64,000 nt of DNA from Bacillota bacterium (GCA_023421955.1 JAEZSE010000027.1:26311-90310), one strand, 5' to 3'. Positions 26,816-35,529 are shown, counted from the stretch's first letter. The notes: generated from the sequence alone by a model not told the origin. Program-made: numbers and translations.

Positions 26816-27732
26816 TGGATCATGTACGCGTGCGTGTGCCTGCCTCGTCTGCCAACCTGGGCCCCGGCTTTGACTGCCTGGGCCTTGCGCTTAACCTCAC
26901 CAACAGCGTGGAGGCATATGAGACCGACCGGCTTGTGATTGTGACAGAGGGCAACGGAGCGCAGTATATCCCATCAGACGGCTCCAACCTGACCTATCAG
27001 TCAATGAAACGTGTTTATGATGCGGTGGGGAAGAAGTGCCCCGGCCTGTTCATCCGGCAGGTGAGCAACATCCCCCTTTCCAGGGGCTTGGGCAGCAGCG
27101 CGGCAGCCATCGTGGGCGGCCTTGTTGCGGCCAATGCGCTGCTCGGCGGCCCGATGGACAGCATGGAGCTGCTGCGTCTTGCCGCGGCCATTGAGGGCCA
27201 CCCGGACAATGTGGCGCCTTGCTTGCTGGGCGGCCTGACTGCCGCAGTGGCTGATGGCGACCGGGTGCGCTGCGCCCGTACCCTGCCGGATGCAAGATTA
27301 GCTTTCGCGGCGATGGTGCCCAGCTTCGACCTTTCCACCAAGAAAGCCCGTCAGGCACTGCCGGATAGCTATACGAAAGCCGACGCCGTGCACAATGTGG
27401 GCCGGGCTGTGCTGATGTTCGCAGCGCTGCAGCAGGGGCTGGCGGAGGAACTCAAGGCCGCCAGCCAGGACAGGATGCACCAGCCTTACCGCAAGGGCCT
27501 GATCCCCAACTGGGATGAAGTAAACGCCATCGCGGATGAGGCCGGTGCGTTGGCGGTCTATCTGAGTGGCGCGGGCCCCACGGTGATGGCGGTGTATGAC
27601 AAGAGCGAGATCAGTTTTGTCAACCGGTTGGAAGAGGGCCTGAAAGGCCTTTCGCACCGGTGGGATGTGCTCAGTCTGGCGTGCTGCAAGGAGGGGGCCA
27701 CGGTTGAAATCGGAGGAACACATGTTGATTGA
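26815..27732 (+). CDS. thrB: homoserine kinase
   Basis: GHMP-family kinase of threonine synthesis. It shows VRVPASSANLGPGFDCLGLAL at the N terminus, the ATP loop LSRGLGSSAAAIVGG, GHPDNVAPCLLGGLT and the C-terminal LSGAGPTVMAVYD. Normal length (305 residues). ATG overlaps the preceding stop by one base; a GTG three bases upstream is also possible. Threonine synthase and homoserine dehydrogenase are not nearby. The 3' end overlaps the following coiled-coil gene by 11 nt. Confidence 0.95.
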   Translation: MDHVRVRVPASSANLGPGFDCLGLALNLTNSVEAYETDRLVIVTEGNGAQYIPSDGSNLTYQSMKRVYDAVGKKCPGLFIRQVSNIPLSRGLGSSAAAIVGGLVAANALLGGPMDSMELLRLAAAIEGHPDNVAPCLLGGLTAAVADGDRVRCARTLPDARLAFAAMVPSFDLSTKKARQALPDSYTKADAVHNVGRAVLMFAALQQGLAEELKAASQDRMHQPYRKGLIPNWDEVNAIADEAGALAVYLSGAGPTVMAVYDKSEISFVNRLEEGLKGLSHRWDVLSLACCKEGATVEIGGTHVD

Positions 27733-28663
27733 GGAACTCCGCGCGGAGCTGGCTGGCCTTTCCGAGCAGCTGGAACGCAAGAAAAAAGTGGATGCAATGA
27801 TTGAGAGCCTGCAGCAAAAAGAGCAGGAGCTTACTTTGCGGGTCCTTGCCCTGGGTGAAGCCCTGGCAAAAGAGAATGCTGACGTGGAGAGGCTTGAAAA
27901 GACCACAGTCACGTCCTTACTGTATTCCTTGCTGGGGAAGATTGATCAGAAAATGAGCCAGGAGCAGCAGGAAGCCTTTGCCGCAAAACTCAAGTATGAC
28001 GCGGCGGGGCGCCAGTTGGACGATTGCAAGGCGCAGCTGGATGTGCTGCGCCGTGAGCGGGGCTCCTATGCCTCCGTGGCTGGGCAATATGAGCATGTTT
28101 ACGCGAGCCTGCTGCAACAGTTGCGGGATGACCCCGCCCACGCCGAGCGGCTTTGCTCGCTGGAGCAACGGCACGGTGCCATTGTCCGCCAGATCAAGGA
28201 GCTGGACGAGGCCATTTCGGCTGGTTGTGCCGCCCAGAGCCAGGCGAAGATTGTGCTTGGGAAACTGGACAGCGCGGAAAATTGGGGCACCTGGGACATG
28301 CTTGGCGGGGGATTCCTGGCGGATATGGCCAAGCACTCCAAGCTGGATGAAGCGCAGGATGGTGCGGAGGAATTACAGCTACTGCTGACCCGCTTCCACA
28401 CCGAGCTTGCGGATGTTGCCGTGAACCCCAGTTTTGGACCGGTGAATGTGGATGGGTTCCTGCGCTTTGCTGATTTCTTCTTTGACGGCTTTTTTGCCGA
28501 TTGGTCGGTGCAATCTCGCATCCACGATTCGCAGAATGGCATCCATGAAGTCTGGCAACAGATCGGCAACGCGCTGGAGAGGCTGTATGTGATGAAATCT
28601 GCCTCTGTGAAGGAAAAGGATTCAATTGACCAGAGCATCAGGGAGTTGGCAAGCCGGGGGTGA
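27722..28663 (+). CDS. coiled-coil protein of unknown function
   Basis: A 313-residue, soluble protein starting at an ATG six bases after GGAGGA, inside the end of thrB. Residues 1-60 and 90-180 are heptad-rich coiled coil (ELRAELAGLSEQLERKKKV). A more hydrophobic middle has GTWDMLGGGFLADMAKH, and an FADFFFDGFFADW stretch precedes a final helix. I do not recognise a family. Similar coiled coils occur in clostridial genomes without known role. Translational coupling to thrB suggests co-expression but not function. Confidence 0.75.
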   Translation: MLIEELRAELAGLSEQLERKKKVDAMIESLQQKEQELTLRVLALGEALAKENADVERLEKTTVTSLLYSLLGKIDQKMSQEQQEAFAAKLKYDAAGRQLDDCKAQLDVLRRERGSYASVAGQYEHVYASLLQQLRDDPAHAERLCSLEQRHGAIVRQIKELDEAISAGCAAQSQAKIVLGKLDSAENWGTWDMLGGGFLADMAKHSKLDEAQDGAEELQLLLTRFHTELADVAVNPSFGPVNVDGFLRFADFFFDGFFADWSVQSRIHDSQNGIHEVWQQIGNALERLYVMKSASVKEKDSIDQSIRELASRG

Positions 28664-28665
28664 GC

Positions 28666-29481
28666 CTACTCTGCATGCATTCCCGTCAGCAACAGTTTCA
28701 TTACGGAGAAATACTCCCGGCTGTAGCAGATCGGCATGACGCTCCAATGCACCGGCACGGAGATGCCGCGGACATCCACGCCTTGCGCCCGGGCGAGCAG
28801 CAATGCCCGGAACATGTGGAAATCGCTAGTAACGACCATCACGGTGTATTTGCTGCCGGGTGAAAGCTTATCCATCATCTTCTTGGAAAAGGCCACATTT
28901 TCGATCGTGTTGGCTGATTGATTCTCCTCAATGATTCGGTTTTCCTCAATCCCGTTTTGCACAAGGTATTGCTTCATCACCGAGGCTTCGGTGGTGGTTT
29001 CCGCCGCGCCCTGGCCGCCGGACACGATCACAGTGGCGCCGGGGTTGGCATGAAGCCATGACATCGCGCCGTCCAGCCTGTGCTTGAGGATCAGCGAAGG
29101 CCGGCCGTCCACCACCGATGCGCCGGGCACCAGCAGATAATCGGCCGGTTGGTTTGACTGGTGAAGGCTCGCGCCATAGATCACCAGGCTTTCCACCGCC
29201 GCAAAGGTGAACAGGAAAAGGAAAAGCGCAGACAAGAATACCGCGCGCACCACCTTATGACGGCACAGCCACGGCAAGGCCAGCCCCTTCGCCAGCAGCA
29301 CACCGAAGGCCGTGGAAAAGATGCCGCAAGCCAGCAGGAAACAAACGCCGATGTCAAAGGACCAATGGATCACGGTGTCCGTGGCCCACACGAGCACATA
29401 GAGCAGCAACACTGCGCCCAATGCAATCAACAGGATCCCGATTGCCTTGGCCAGTTTTACCGCCCCGCCAGACTTGCTCAT
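28666..29481 (-). CDS. DUF218/YdcF-SanA-type membrane protein
   Basis: The 271-residue protein has three N-terminal membrane segments (about residues 8-30, 40-62, 78-98) and then an extracytoplasmic DUF218 domain with LVPGASVVDGRPSLIL, VSGGQG, an E-x-x-S-x-NT-x-EN motif and VVTSDFHMFRALLLA. Relatives include SanA and ElyC, linked to envelope or peptidoglycan-precursor metabolism. GGGAGTG precedes the ATG. It converges on the coiled-coil gene with only 2 nt between stops. Confidence 0.88.
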   Translation of the reverse strand: MSKSGGAVKLAKAIGILLIALGAVLLLYVLVWATDTVIHWSFDIGVCFLLACGIFSTAFGVLLAKGLALPWLCRHKVVRAVFLSALFLFLFTFAAVESLVIYGASLHQSNQPADYLLVPGASVVDGRPSLILKHRLDGAMSWLHANPGATVIVSGGQGAAETTTEASVMKQYLVQNGIEENRIIEENQSANTIENVAFSKKMMDKLSPGSKYTVMVVTSDFHMFRALLLARAQGVDVRGISVPVHWSVMPICYSREYFSVMKLLLTGMHAE

Positions 29482-29660
29482 ATAGCACTCCCTTTGTCTG
29501 CTCTTCCTGATATATAAGACGAATGATTTTCCAGTATGATACCAATCAAGTGTAACAGAAGTTTGTATGCAATATGAATTTACTGTTTTTAGTATTGCCC
29601 CACGGAATAATTCACTTCACAAGGCGGAAACTATGGGCAAACGACAAAGAGGTGCTATGA

Positions 29661-30074
29661 ATGAAACTTGAAGATGTGATGAGCCATAAGGTGCTGACCG
29701 TGGCAGCAGACAGTTCCACAGCCGATGCGGCCAAAACGATGCACCAGCATAACATCGGTGCGCTGCCGGTGGTGAGCCACGGCCACATGGTGGGCATTGT
29801 GACCGACCGGGATATCGTGACCCGAGGCGTGGCGGCAGGGAAGGACCCGAATTCAATGCCGGTGAGCCAGGTGATGAGCCAGCCGGTGGTGTGTGGATCA
29901 CCCAATATGGATTTGAGCGCTGCCACCAACCTGATGGCGGAAAAACAGGTGCGCCGCCTGCCGGTGGTGAACGACGGCCAGCTGGTGGGGTTTGTGTCAC
30001 TGGGAGATATTGCCATGAACTCGCCGGACAGCATTTCCGGCGACGCACTGAAGGACATCTCGGGTAAGTGGTAA
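29661..30074 (+). CDS. tandem CBS-domain protein
   Basis: A 137-residue protein made of two CBS domains (about 7-58 and 70-122) with GIVTDRDIVTRGVA and FVSLGDIAMNS motifs. Such stand-alone pairs bind adenosyl nucleotides and often sense energy or oxidative state; relatives are annotated as hypoxic-response or stress proteins. An AGAGGTG site precedes the start. It is single, with its own terminator. Confidence 0.9.
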   Translation: MKLEDVMSHKVLTVAADSSTADAAKTMHQHNIGALPVVSHGHMVGIVTDRDIVTRGVAAGKDPNSMPVSQVMSQPVVCGSPNMDLSAATNLMAEKQVRRLPVVNDGQLVGFVSLGDIAMNSPDSISGDALKDISGKW

Positions 30075-30087
30075 CCTGGATTAAGAC

Positions 30088-30111
30088 AAGAGCCGCCATT
30101 TGGCGGCTCTT
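30088..30111. terminator. bidirectional terminator between CBS and GNAT genes
   Basis: AAGAGCCGCCA and TGGCGGCTCTT form an 11-bp stem with a 2-nt apparent loop, between two convergent genes. U-tracts are short on both strands. Confidence 0.7.
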
Positions 30112-30115
30112 CCAT

Positions 30116-30676
30116 TCATATCTGTAGATCCATCAAGTGCTCATCGTAATACTGCCCATGGATAAAAAAGTAATCCCGGTGGGTGCCCACGCGCCGGAAC
30201 CCCATCTTTTCATACAGCGCAATGGCCGCATCGTTGCCGGAGCGCACACCCAGCGTGATGTTGCGGACCGTGCCGGTGGCTCTGGCAAAGGCGATCAGCC
30301 GCTCCATCATCACCGTGCCCACACCGCGCCCCCACCAGCTCTTTGCCACGTTGATGGCGATTTCTGCATTGTGAGCGTTCCTTGGGCGCTTCAGGGAGGA
30401 GATCTGGGCGACGCTGATGATCTCATCGCCAGCGCAGGCGATGAGCATGCAGGAGGCGGGTTCTGCGGCCATCGCCCGCAGGTAGTCGGCTTCCTGCTCC
30501 ACATTCAGGCGAAACTCATTTTCTCCAAAGAGCAGGTTGTCGCTTTCGCCGCCGACCCGGTTGAGATAGGCCACCATTTGGGGGGCGTCTTCAGGAGTGG
30601 GGCGGCGGATGATCAGCTTCTGACCGTTTTTCAGGATCGCTTCGCCCTGTGCAGTATGTGCTGAGTTGTCGCTCAT
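30116..30676 (-). CDS. GNAT-family N-acetyltransferase
   Basis: The 186-residue protein has the acetyl-CoA loop in INVAKSWWGRGVGTVMMERL (Q/RxxGxG/A) and the C-terminal LYEKMGFRRVG motif. It begins with a short lead, then ILKNGQKLIIRRPTPEDAP, typical of RimI/RimJ-like enzymes. The substrate is unknown. The ATG at 30676 is chosen because upstream codons (to 30736) lack family similarity; the ribosome site is weak (GAAGA). Confidence 0.82.
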   Translation of the reverse strand: MSDNSAHTAQGEAILKNGQKLIIRRPTPEDAPQMVAYLNRVGGESDNLLFGENEFRLNVEQEADYLRAMAAEPASCMLIACAGDEIISVAQISSLKRPRNAHNAEIAINVAKSWWGRGVGTVMMERLIAFARATGTVRNITLGVRSGNDAAIALYEKMGFRRVGTHRDYFFIHGQYYDEHLMDLQI

Positions 30677-30791
30677 TCTTCGAACCGCCCATCTTTTTGC
30701 TGAAGTGTAACACATGCCTATTCGCTGGTGCAACATGCAGATACCTTGATGTGCGCTGTTTCAATAGAGGGTTTTTCCCGGTAAGCTGGAG

Positions 30792-30823
30792 GAAAGAAAA
30801 GCCGCCCTGTTCAGGACGGCTTC
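30792..30823 (-). terminator. rho-independent terminator after serA
   Basis: On the minus strand, AGCCGTCCTG and CAGGGCGGCT form a 10-bp stem with one mismatch, followed by TTTTCTTT. It ends the serC-serA transcript. Confidence 0.85.
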
Positions 30824-30842
30824 CATGAATTGCTTGGCTTGA

Positions 30843-32006
30843 CTACAGCTTCCTGACGCGCAGCACACCCTCAATGCCGCCAATTTCATCCACGCAGGCG
30901 CAGGAAGGCTCGTTGTCCAGGTCGATCAGCGTGTAGGCATAAGCCCCCCGGCTTTTGTTGATCATGTTGGCGATGTTGTGGCCGCCGGCTGCCAGCGCCG
31001 AGGTGATCTGGCCCACCATGTTGGTGACGTTGCGGTGCAGCACAGCAAGCCGGAAAGCGCCGGAGCGGGGCATCGCGCAGTCGGGGTAGTTGACGGAGTT
31101 GATGATGTCGCCGTCTTCCAGATAGGCCCGCAACTGTTTGGCGGCCATGATCGCGCAGTTGCGCTCCGACTCCGGTGTGGAAGCGCCCAAGTGGGGGATA
31201 GCGATCACGTCGCTCCGGCCCAGCAGGTAGTCCGCCGGGAAGTCGGTCACATAGCGGCGCAGCTTGCCGCTGTCCAGCGCGGCCAGCAGTGCGTTCTTCT
31301 CCACCAGCTCACCGCGGGCGAAGTTTAAGAGCACCGCGCCTTCCTTCATCTCGTCAAATTGCTTCTGCCCGATCATGCCCTTTGTCTTCTCAATCAACGG
31401 CACATGCAGCGTGAGGAAATCGGAACTGCGAATCAGGTCATCCAGGTCGGTGCTGCGCTTGACTGAGCGGGAAAGGCCCCAGGCCGCCTCCACCGAGATG
31501 GTCGGATCATAACCCACCACCTCAAGCCCCAGCGCAATGGCGGCGTTGGCGACCATCGCGCCGATAGCCCCCAGGCCGATGATGCCCAGGCGGCGGCCCA
31601 GCAGCTCCGGGCCGACGAAATCGTTTTTGCCCTTCTCCACCAGCGCGGGCACATCAGCACCTTTGTCCTTGATGGAGTTCGCCCAGGCCACGCCCTCGAT
31701 GATCCGGCGGCCGGAGAGCAGCAGGCCGGCCACGGCCAGCTCCTTCACGGCGTTGGCGTTGGCGCCTGGGGTGTTGAAGACCACGATGCCGTTATCGCTG
31801 GCCCGGTCCACCGGGATGTTGTTCACACCGGCGCCAGCCCGGGCAATGGCAGCAAGGTTGGGCGCGAAGGCCGTGTCGTGCATGCCGGCACTGCGCACCA
31901 GCACGCCGTCGGGCTCGGCCACCGTGGTGGAAAGCTCAAAACTGCCTGCCGGCAGCAGTTCATGGACAACCTCATCGATGGAATTGAGTTTCTTGATCTG
32001 GAACAT
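30843..32006 (-). CDS. serA: D-3-phosphoglycerate dehydrogenase
   Basis: First step of serine synthesis. The 387-residue protein has the NAD Rossmann motif LGIIGLGAIGAMVANAA, the substrate/catalytic segments NFARGELV and IPHLGASTPESE, and a C-terminal ACT domain (about 310-387), the short three-domain form. GGAGG precedes the ATG. It is the second gene after serC, 281 nt away, and the gap is filled by a copy of a palindromic repeat. Expression should depend on the T-box upstream of serC. Confidence 0.96.
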   Translation of the reverse strand: MFQIKKLNSIDEVVHELLPAGSFELSTTVAEPDGVLVRSAGMHDTAFAPNLAAIARAGAGVNNIPVDRASDNGIVVFNTPGANANAVKELAVAGLLLSGRRIIEGVAWANSIKDKGADVPALVEKGKNDFVGPELLGRRLGIIGLGAIGAMVANAAIALGLEVVGYDPTISVEAAWGLSRSVKRSTDLDDLIRSSDFLTLHVPLIEKTKGMIGQKQFDEMKEGAVLLNFARGELVEKNALLAALDSGKLRRYVTDFPADYLLGRSDVIAIPHLGASTPESERNCAIMAAKQLRAYLEDGDIINSVNYPDCAMPRSGAFRLAVLHRNVTNMVGQITSALAAGGHNIANMINKSRGAYAYTLIDLDNEPSCACVDEIGGIEGVLRVRKL

Positions 32007-32047
32007 ATAAGAGCCTCCTCAGGATTTCAACTTTTTGGTGCCTGCAC

Positions 32048-32226
32048 AATCCCCCTTGCCACTTCGTGGCATCCCCCCAGGAAATCCCCCCTGCTTCCCT
32101 TCGGTCAGCATCCCCCCTTCACAAGGGGGGTGCGAATATCGTTCTATCCAACAAACGTTGGTGAGAACAAGAACGGAATGCATCCCCCTTGTTAAGGGGG
32201 ATACCGGCGAAGCCGGAGGGGGATTT
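32048..32226. repeat. modular palindromic repeat, copy A (between serC and serA)
   Basis: The copy has C-rich left modules with small hairpins (GCCACTTCGTGGC), a CCCCCCTTCACAAGGGGGG palindrome, a core with TATCGTTCTATC and GAACAAGAACGGAATGCAT, a second CCCCCTTGTTAAGGGGG palindrome and a right module CCGGCGAAGCCGG ending in AGGGGGATTT. The same order recurs in copies B, D and E. Its core is the most diverged (AACAAACGTTGGTG). Confidence 0.9.
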
Positions 32227-32287
32227 CGTAGGGGATACCGAGGGGGTTTCCATGGGGTAGAGCCGCCAATGGCGGCGGGGGAGAGGC

Positions 32288-33364
32288 TCAATGCCCCGCT
32301 TCAAACTCCTTCATCGCAGCCACCAGCGCCTGCACGCCCTCGATGGGCATGGCGTTGTAGATGCTGGCGCGGATGCCGCCCACCAGCCTGTGGCCCTTGA
32401 TGTTCACGAGGCCACGGGCCTTGCAGAACTTCACGAACTCGTCGGTGAGTTCATCATTGGGCAGCACATAGGTCACGTTCATGATGGAGCGCCAGGGCTT
32501 CTCCGCAGTGCCCTTGAAGAGGCGGGAGTTGTCCAGGAAGTCATAAAGCAGCCCGGCCTTGGCCTGGTTGATTTTCTGCATTTCTGCCACACCGCCCAGC
32601 GCCTCCAGCCACTCGAACACCAGGCCCGCCATATATACGCTGAAGCAGGGGGGGGTGTTGTAGAGCGACTGGCTCTTGGCGTGGGTCTGGTAATTGAGCA
32701 TTACAGGGGTTTCGGGCCTTGCATAGCCGATCAGGTCATCGCGCACGATCACCACAGTGAGACCCGAAATGCCCATGTTCTTCTGGGCACCGGCATAAAT
32801 GAGGCTAAAGCGGCTGGCGTCATACACTTCGCCCAGGATGTTGCTGGACATATCTGCCACCAGCGGCACAGCGCCGGTGTCGGGCAGCGCGTTGTAGTGT
32901 GTGCCGTAGATCGTGTTGTTGGTCGTGATGTGGAAGTAGTCGGCCTGCGGGTCAAACCTGGCGCTGTCCAGCTCGGGCACGCGCACATAGTTGATTGCCT
33001 TGCTGCTGGCCACCACATTGACCTGGCCGAAGCGCTTGGCTTCGGCGATGGCGTTGGCGGCGAAGTTGCCGGAATCCACATAATCGGCCTTGCCCGTTTT
33101 CATCAGGTTCAGCGGCACGGCGGAGAACTGCGTGGTTGCGCCGCCCTGCAAAAACAAAACCTGATAGTTGGCCGGGATGCCCATGAGCCTGCGGAGCGTT
33201 TCCTCGGCCCTCTTCTGGATCTCTTCGTAGGGGGCGGAGCGGTGGCTCATTTCCATCACGCTCATGCCGGCTGTGCCGTAGTTGACCAGTTCTTTCTGCG
33301 CTTTTTCCAGCACAGGCAGCGGGAGGATCGCGGGGCCGGGGGAGAAGTTGTAGACTCTTTCCAT
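32288..33364 (-). CDS. serC: phosphoserine aminotransferase
   Basis: PLP enzyme converting 3-phosphohydroxypyruvate to phosphoserine. The 358-residue product begins MERVYNFSPGPAILPLPVLE, has the PLP lysine in YAGAQKNMGISGLTVV, and ends with GHRLVGGIRASIYNAMP. The ATG at 33364 has GGAGGT at ideal spacing; the longer frame upstream is repeat sequence. It is the first gene behind a T-box leader and a repeat copy. Confidence 0.96.
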   Translation of the reverse strand: MERVYNFSPGPAILPLPVLEKAQKELVNYGTAGMSVMEMSHRSAPYEEIQKRAEETLRRLMGIPANYQVLFLQGGATTQFSAVPLNLMKTGKADYVDSGNFAANAIAEAKRFGQVNVVASSKAINYVRVPELDSARFDPQADYFHITTNNTIYGTHYNALPDTGAVPLVADMSSNILGEVYDASRFSLIYAGAQKNMGISGLTVVIVRDDLIGYARPETPVMLNYQTHAKSQSLYNTPPCFSVYMAGLVFEWLEALGGVAEMQKINQAKAGLLYDFLDNSRLFKGTAEKPWRSIMNVTYVLPNDELTDEFVKFCKARGLVNIKGHRLVGGIRASIYNAMPIEGVQALVAAMKEFEAGH

Positions 33365-33448
33365 GGGGATACCTCCTATGATGAATGATAAAATTGGGGA
33401 CTGATGGTTTGGGCAACCTTTTTCTGTCACTGTGATGACATCCACCTT

Positions 33449-33628
33449 GAAATCCCCCCTGCTTCCCTTCGGTCAGCATCCCCCCTTCATAAGGGGGGGC
33501 TCCAGTATCGTTCTGTCTTGCCAACGTTAGTGAGAGCAAGAACGGAATGCATCCCCCTTATGAAGGGGGATACCGGCGGAGCCGGAGGGGGATTTGTGGG
33601 GATGGCCCTGAAAGGGCCGGGGGGGATT
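33449..33628. repeat. modular palindromic repeat, copy B (between T-box and serC)
   Basis: Same plan as copy A: left module TGCTTCCCTTCGGTCAGCA, CCCCCCTTCATAAGGGGGG, core with CCAACGTTAGTGAGAG and GCAAGAACGGAATGCAT, CCCCCTTATGAAGGGGG, then CCGGCGGAGCCGG and GGCCCTGAAAGGGCC modules, each followed by GGGGGATT. It lies in the transcribed 5' region of serC, after the T-box terminator. Confidence 0.9.
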
Positions 33629-33660
33629 GGGGGGGCTTGGCAGAGACATGGGTGGATATA

Positions 33661-33884
33661 ACAAAATCCGCCCCTGAAAAGGGACGGATTGTGAATCCGT
33701 GGTACCACCCACATTGGCGTATTGCCCACTTGCGCGCGCGGTATCGGGCGCTGCCGCCCGGCTCATCGCCGGGACCTCCGGGGCGGAATTGTTGCCCTAT
33801 CCCACAACCGGCTCGCACCTACCGCCGGCTCTCTGGATGCGGGGGAGCTTTTCCCCATCATCGATGTTATGGACGCTTTACTTG
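33661..33884 (-). promoter_or_regulatory. T-box riboswitch (probably serine-tRNA responsive) upstream of serC-serA
   Basis: On the minus strand the leader carries the diagnostic T-box sequence GGGTGGTACCACGG (about 33710-33697). It is immediately followed by a terminator, ATCCGTCCC paired with GGGGCGGAT and then TTTTG. Upstream is a stem I region with AGAGAG and GGTAGGTGCGAGCC, typical of the distal loop. A UCC triplet at 33787-33785 in the 3' side of stem I is a candidate serine specifier, but I could not fold it rigorously. Uncharged tRNA would pair with the T-box and prevent termination, inducing serC and serA. Confidence 0.88.
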
Positions 33885-33889
33885 GGTAA

Positions 33890-33917
33890 ATTATAACAAA
33901 TCCACGATGCTTGTCAA
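33890..33917 (-). promoter_or_regulatory. sigma-A promoter for T-box-serC-serA
   Basis: On the minus strand, TTGACA (33917-33912) and TATAAT (33895-33890) are both perfect, spaced by 16 bp, and lead directly into the T-box. Confidence 0.9.
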
Positions 33918-33967
33918 GCGGGGGTGTCGGGACGATTTTTGCCCAGTGGGACGGTGCGCGAATTGGG

Positions 33968-34444
33968 TCATTCCAAGCTTTCCAGCATTCGGACAACCTC
34001 ATCCAACGGCAAGGATGCGTCAATCTCCTCCGTGGCGGTGGCGCGCAGCAAGGGCTCAACCGTAACCAGATACTTCAGGATCTGTTCCCGTTCTTCCTCT
34101 TTTTTACCGTAAGGATTGTTGGTGCGCTTCGCGATCCGGTCCAGGAGGATGGGAGCCGGCGCGCTGAGAAGAACGATATGGTCAAAATGCCGGTAAAACT
34201 GCCCCTGGTTCGATTTGCAGCCGGCAACAAACAGTTTGCCCTCCGTGTGGTTTGCCAGCAGCTCCTGCATGGCTTGCTCCCGCAGTATCCAGTCAGTAGA
34301 ACCATCGGGAAGGGTTACCCATTCAGACCACACATCGCTGTCCGTATCCACTGCCTGATGGCCATGGGCCGCAAGCGCATGGAGTACGGTGGACTTTCCT
34401 GTGCCGGACATGCCGGTGATGTAGACTTTCAGCAGCCCCTGCAT
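33968..34444 (-). CDS. P-loop kinase (shikimate/adenylate-kinase-like)
   Basis: The 158-residue protein begins with a Walker A motif ITGMSGTGKSTVLHALAA and an aspartate-rich strand (AVDTDSDVW) where small-molecule kinases bind substrate. A lid-type arginine region follows (DRIAKRTNNPYGKK). It resembles AAA_33/shikimate-kinase-like proteins of unknown substrate. It follows the flavin oxidoreductase gene by 4 nt and is last in that operon. Its 3' end lies 50 nt upstream of the serC promoter on the same strand. Confidence 0.78.
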   Translation of the reverse strand: MQGLLKVYITGMSGTGKSTVLHALAAHGHQAVDTDSDVWSEWVTLPDGSTDWILREQAMQELLANHTEGKLFVAGCKSNQGQFYRHFDHIVLLSAPAPILLDRIAKRTNNPYGKKEEEREQILKYLVTVEPLLRATATEEIDASLPLDEVVRMLESLE

Positions 34445-34448
34445 CGTC

Positions 34449-35510
34449 TCACGAGCGATCCTGATGGTTTTTCGCGGCTTTTATTCTCGCCGGGCATCTC
34501 TCCGGCTTCTCGCCCCACAGACACCCTGCCTTGCACTCATAACAACGGTTCACGCTCTGCCCGCTGAACACCTTGTTTGCCCAGTCAGGATCAGCCAGCA
34601 ACCCGCGCCCGATGGCGGCAAAGTCCGCCCAGCCCTCAGAAATAAGCTTCGTGGCGTTATCCGGCTGATTCATGCCGCCAACGGCGATCACGGGGATTTG
34701 CACGTTCTTCTTGACCTCGCAGCCCAGCCACGCCAGCTCGGAAAAGGGAAAGCCTTCCGGCACAGGCAGATTGCCCTCCCGCCCCATGCCAAGGGAAGCG
34801 CTGAGCATATCCAACCCGGCGGCCTCCAGCGCCTTGCAGGCGGCGATGCCGGCAGCCACATCGGGGTTGTCAATGCCTGTGCGGCAGGTGATGATGAAGT
34901 CTTTGTGGGCGCTTTGGCGGATGCCCTTGATGATCTCCCGCGTGAGCAAGGTTGGGTCACCGTAGCGGTCATCGCGGCGGTTATAGCGGGCGTTTTGGAA
35001 GGCGCACAGCAGAAAGCCGTGGCAGCCGTGCAGCTCCACACCGTGATAGCCGGCTTTTTCCGCCCGCAGAGCGGCTGAAACAAAAGCATCACGGATGCGC
35101 TCCACCTCACCGATGCCCAGCGCCCGATGGATGCCATCGGCGTTTTCATAGGCGCTGGGGCCCACAAAGGTGACCGGGCCCGGCTCCCCCTGGGTGCTGG
35201 CGTAATGGATCTGCATCAGCAGCAAGGGGCCATAGGGGATCACGCGCTCGGCGATGCGCTTCATGCCATCAATGCGTTCATCTTCCCACAAGCCCAGCTG
35301 TGAGCCACCCAGACGGCCCTCTGGCAGCACGCAGGTGGCCTCCTGCACGAGGATGCCGCAGCCGCCCTTTGCGAAGGATTCATAATGCTTGACCACATTG
35401 TCGTTCACATGGCCGTCTTTGTGCAGGTCAAATATGACAAGCGGGGCCAGCACAACGCGGTTCTTTACGGTGAAATTCCTGATCTTGATGGATGAATCCA
35501 GGTTTGGCAT
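34449..35510 (-). CDS. NADH:flavin oxidoreductase, old yellow enzyme family (paralogue 1)
   Basis: FMN-binding TIM-barrel enzyme expected to reduce activated alkenes or related compounds using NAD(P)H. Features are VKNRVVLAPLV, GGCGILVQEATCVLPEG, GYHGVELHGCHGFLLCAFQN (substrate histidines), RRDDRYG and the phosphate-binding FAAIGRGLLADPDW. The C terminus has a small cysteine cluster (CYECKAGCLWG) rather than the large Fe-S/FAD half of enoate reductases. The ATG at 35510 gives 353 residues. It is a tandem duplicate of the next gene upstream. Confidence 0.9.
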   Translation of the reverse strand: MPNLDSSIKIRNFTVKNRVVLAPLVIFDLHKDGHVNDNVVKHYESFAKGGCGILVQEATCVLPEGRLGGSQLGLWEDERIDGMKRIAERVIPYGPLLLMQIHYASTQGEPGPVTFVGPSAYENADGIHRALGIGEVERIRDAFVSAALRAEKAGYHGVELHGCHGFLLCAFQNARYNRRDDRYGDPTLLTREIIKGIRQSAHKDFIITCRTGIDNPDVAAGIAACKALEAAGLDMLSASLGMGREGNLPVPEGFPFSELAWLGCEVKKNVQIPVIAVGGMNQPDNATKLISEGWADFAAIGRGLLADPDWANKVFSGQSVNRCYECKAGCLWGEKPERCPARIKAAKNHQDRS

Positions 35511-35529
35511 GGTGTCTCTCTTCCTGTGG

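Noticed and set aside
32291..33388. 365-codon plus-strand frame opposite serC
   Set aside because: serC is unambiguous on the minus strand; the antisense product has no recognisable motif or ribosome site.
33449..33628. Second T-box or attenuator in front of serC
   Set aside because: The hairpins here belong to repeat copy B, which is found unrelated to ser genes elsewhere in the window.
32019..33818. Several short proline-rich frames such as those reading SPPALSGPSPQIP
   Set aside because: They are translations of the palindromic repeat copies A and B, in all frames, not genes.
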